Shown: positions 63,425-64,000 of the stretch, in pieces
How the letters are laid out: the number at the start of each line of letters is the position of its first letter
Numbering within the stretch: position 1 is the first letter of the stretch
NCBI GenBank assembly: GCA_902634455.1
Contig: CACPKQ010000003.1
Location: 1 to 64,000, forward strand
DNA from: an uncultured Pelagibacteraceae bacterium
Lineage (GTDB): Bacteria > Pseudomonadota > Alphaproteobacteria > Pelagibacterales > Pelagibacteraceae
Direction: 5' to 3'
DNA: 64,000 nt
The notes under the pieces: model-generated
Told to the model about the DNA's origin: nothing
Database searches by the model: none
The model's input: the letters and a program-made list of their open reading frames with translations, nothing else
Program-made: the position numbers and the translations under genes

Positions 63425-64000
63425 CTATTTTCTAGCCAATAATGTTTCGCCTGCTATAGTTTTTTGGTTTAATTTAACAATAGGGTCATAATTTTCAAAA
63501 TATATGTCTACTCTACTTCCAAATCTAATCATTCCAATTTTTGACCCCTGTTTTAATTCTTGATCTTTTGAAATTTCGGTAACAATCCTTCTAGCAATTA
63601 ATCCTGCAATCTGTACAACAATTATTTCCTCACCTGAATTGTTTTTAATTTTAAAGTAATTTCTTTCATTGTCTTCACTTGCTTTGTCTAAAGAAGCATT
63701 AATAAATTTACCTGGTTTGTAAAATATATCTGATACAACTCCTGAACATGGTGATCTATTGACGTGACAATCAAATACATCCATAAAAATAGCAATTTTT
63801 TTAAATTTCTTATTTTCTAAACCTAAGTCTTTTGGTCCATTTGTCTCTAAAGCCTGCACAACCACTCCATCTGCTGGACTTATTAAATAATTTTCATCTT
63901 CAATTGAAAACCTTTCTGGATCTCTGAAAAAATAATAACACCAAACTGTCAAAACTAATCCAATAAAGCCAAGAAAACCACTTATGAAGTAAAGAATAAT
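63425..64000 (-). CDS. psd: Phosphatidylserine decarboxylase, 5' end outside the window
   Basis: Turns phosphatidylserine into phosphatidylethanolamine using a pyruvoyl group made by self-cleavage. The frame stays open to the window edge, giving a hydrophobic segment (SGFLGFIGLVLTVWCYYF), so the TTG at 63952 is internal and the true start lies beyond. The cleavage site is in IGMIRFGSRVDIYF, where Gly-Ser is cut to make the pyruvoyl residue; NLISPADGVV-like (YLISPADGVVVQ) and VFDCHVNRSP are conserved. Short-form (about 210-230 residue) enzyme. Confidence 0.95.
   Translation of the reverse strand: MILYFISGFLGFIGLVLTVWCYYFFRDPERFSIEDENYLISPADGVVVQALETNGPKDLGLENKKFKKIAIFMDVFDCHVNRSPCSGVVSDIFYKPGKFINASLDKASEDNERNYFKIKNNSGEEIIVVQIAGLIARRIVTEISKDQELKQGSKIGMIRFGSRVDIYFENYDPIVKLNQKTIAGETLLARK

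Noticed and set aside
1-64000. tRNA, rRNA or other stable RNA genes
   Set aside because: I saw no GGTTCGAATCC-like T-arm or conserved rRNA segments in the gaps between genes; the gaps are mostly under 100 bases.

Overview
This 64 kb window is a very AT-rich, densely packed bacterial chromosome segment with many 1-20 bp gene overlaps. Together with the protein families present, this points to a streamlined marine alphaproteobacterium of the SAR11 clade (Candidatus Pelagibacter-like). Supporting signs are a class II (B12) ribonucleotide reductase, a glycine riboswitch in front of gcvT, NAD-linked formate dehydrogenase, many DMT-family transporters, HdaA/DUF2066 neighbours and lysine/asparagine/isoleucine-rich proteins. 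I found no tRNA, rRNA, CRISPR array, transposase or phage structural gene. The lineage call is inference from content, not from a marker-gene search.

Layout. 1-4.3 kb: nrdJ end, aspS, hda, DUF2066 and a purM relic. 4.3-6.2 kb: ndk and a leucyl aminopeptidase. 6.2-13.5 kb: an envelope operon lptF-lptG-lptD-surA-like-pdxA-rsmA. 13.5-16.1 kb: gmk, acpP, fabG and fabD on the minus strand. 16.2-21.7 kb: rpsF-rpsR-rplI-dnaB, an MMPL exporter and cvpA. 21.7-24.6 kb: a PhnZ-like HD protein, a DMT transporter and an MFS transporter. 24.6-30.4 kb: an accessory stretch with a K/E/Q coiled-coil gene, nested direct repeats around an ICMT-like methyltransferase gene, typA, an RNA helicase and a small-protein family with one intact and two broken copies. 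30.3-35.5 kb: glycosyltransferase, amidinotransferase, DMT transporter, moeA and mobA. 35.5-41.8 kb: formate oxidation operon (NifU-like, HPP, fdhD, fused NuoEF-like subunit, fdhF, and a possible two-TM microprotein).

41.8-47.9 kb: flavoprotein, TspO, SDR, DUF3833, Cfa-like methyltransferase, DUF1365 and a COG2907-type flavoprotein, a set that looks like a lipid-modification or photo-oxidative stress cluster. 47.9-52.4 kb: glycine cleavage operon gcvT-gcvH-gcvP under a tandem glycine riboswitch, followed by a YdcH/DUF465-like small gene. 52.7-59.9 kb: a DMT transporter, 5-oxoprolinase pxpC/pxpB facing pxpA, then allantoinase (puuE), allantoicase, ureidoglycolate lyase and an NCS1 permease. 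60-64 kb: TerC, TPR protein, rlmE, glycosyltransferase, pssA and psd (running off the end).

The most informative metabolic picture concerns one-carbon, glycine and purine nitrogen. Allantoin breakdown yields glyoxylate and urea, glyoxylate can be turned into glycine, and glycine is sensed by the riboswitch and oxidised by GcvTHP; formate dehydrogenase oxidises one-carbon end products. At the same time the window shows two marks of loss of de novo purine synthesis: a purM fragment without purN beside DUF2066/hda, and cvpA without purF. The genome may therefore depend on external purines, which must be tested on the rest of the genome.
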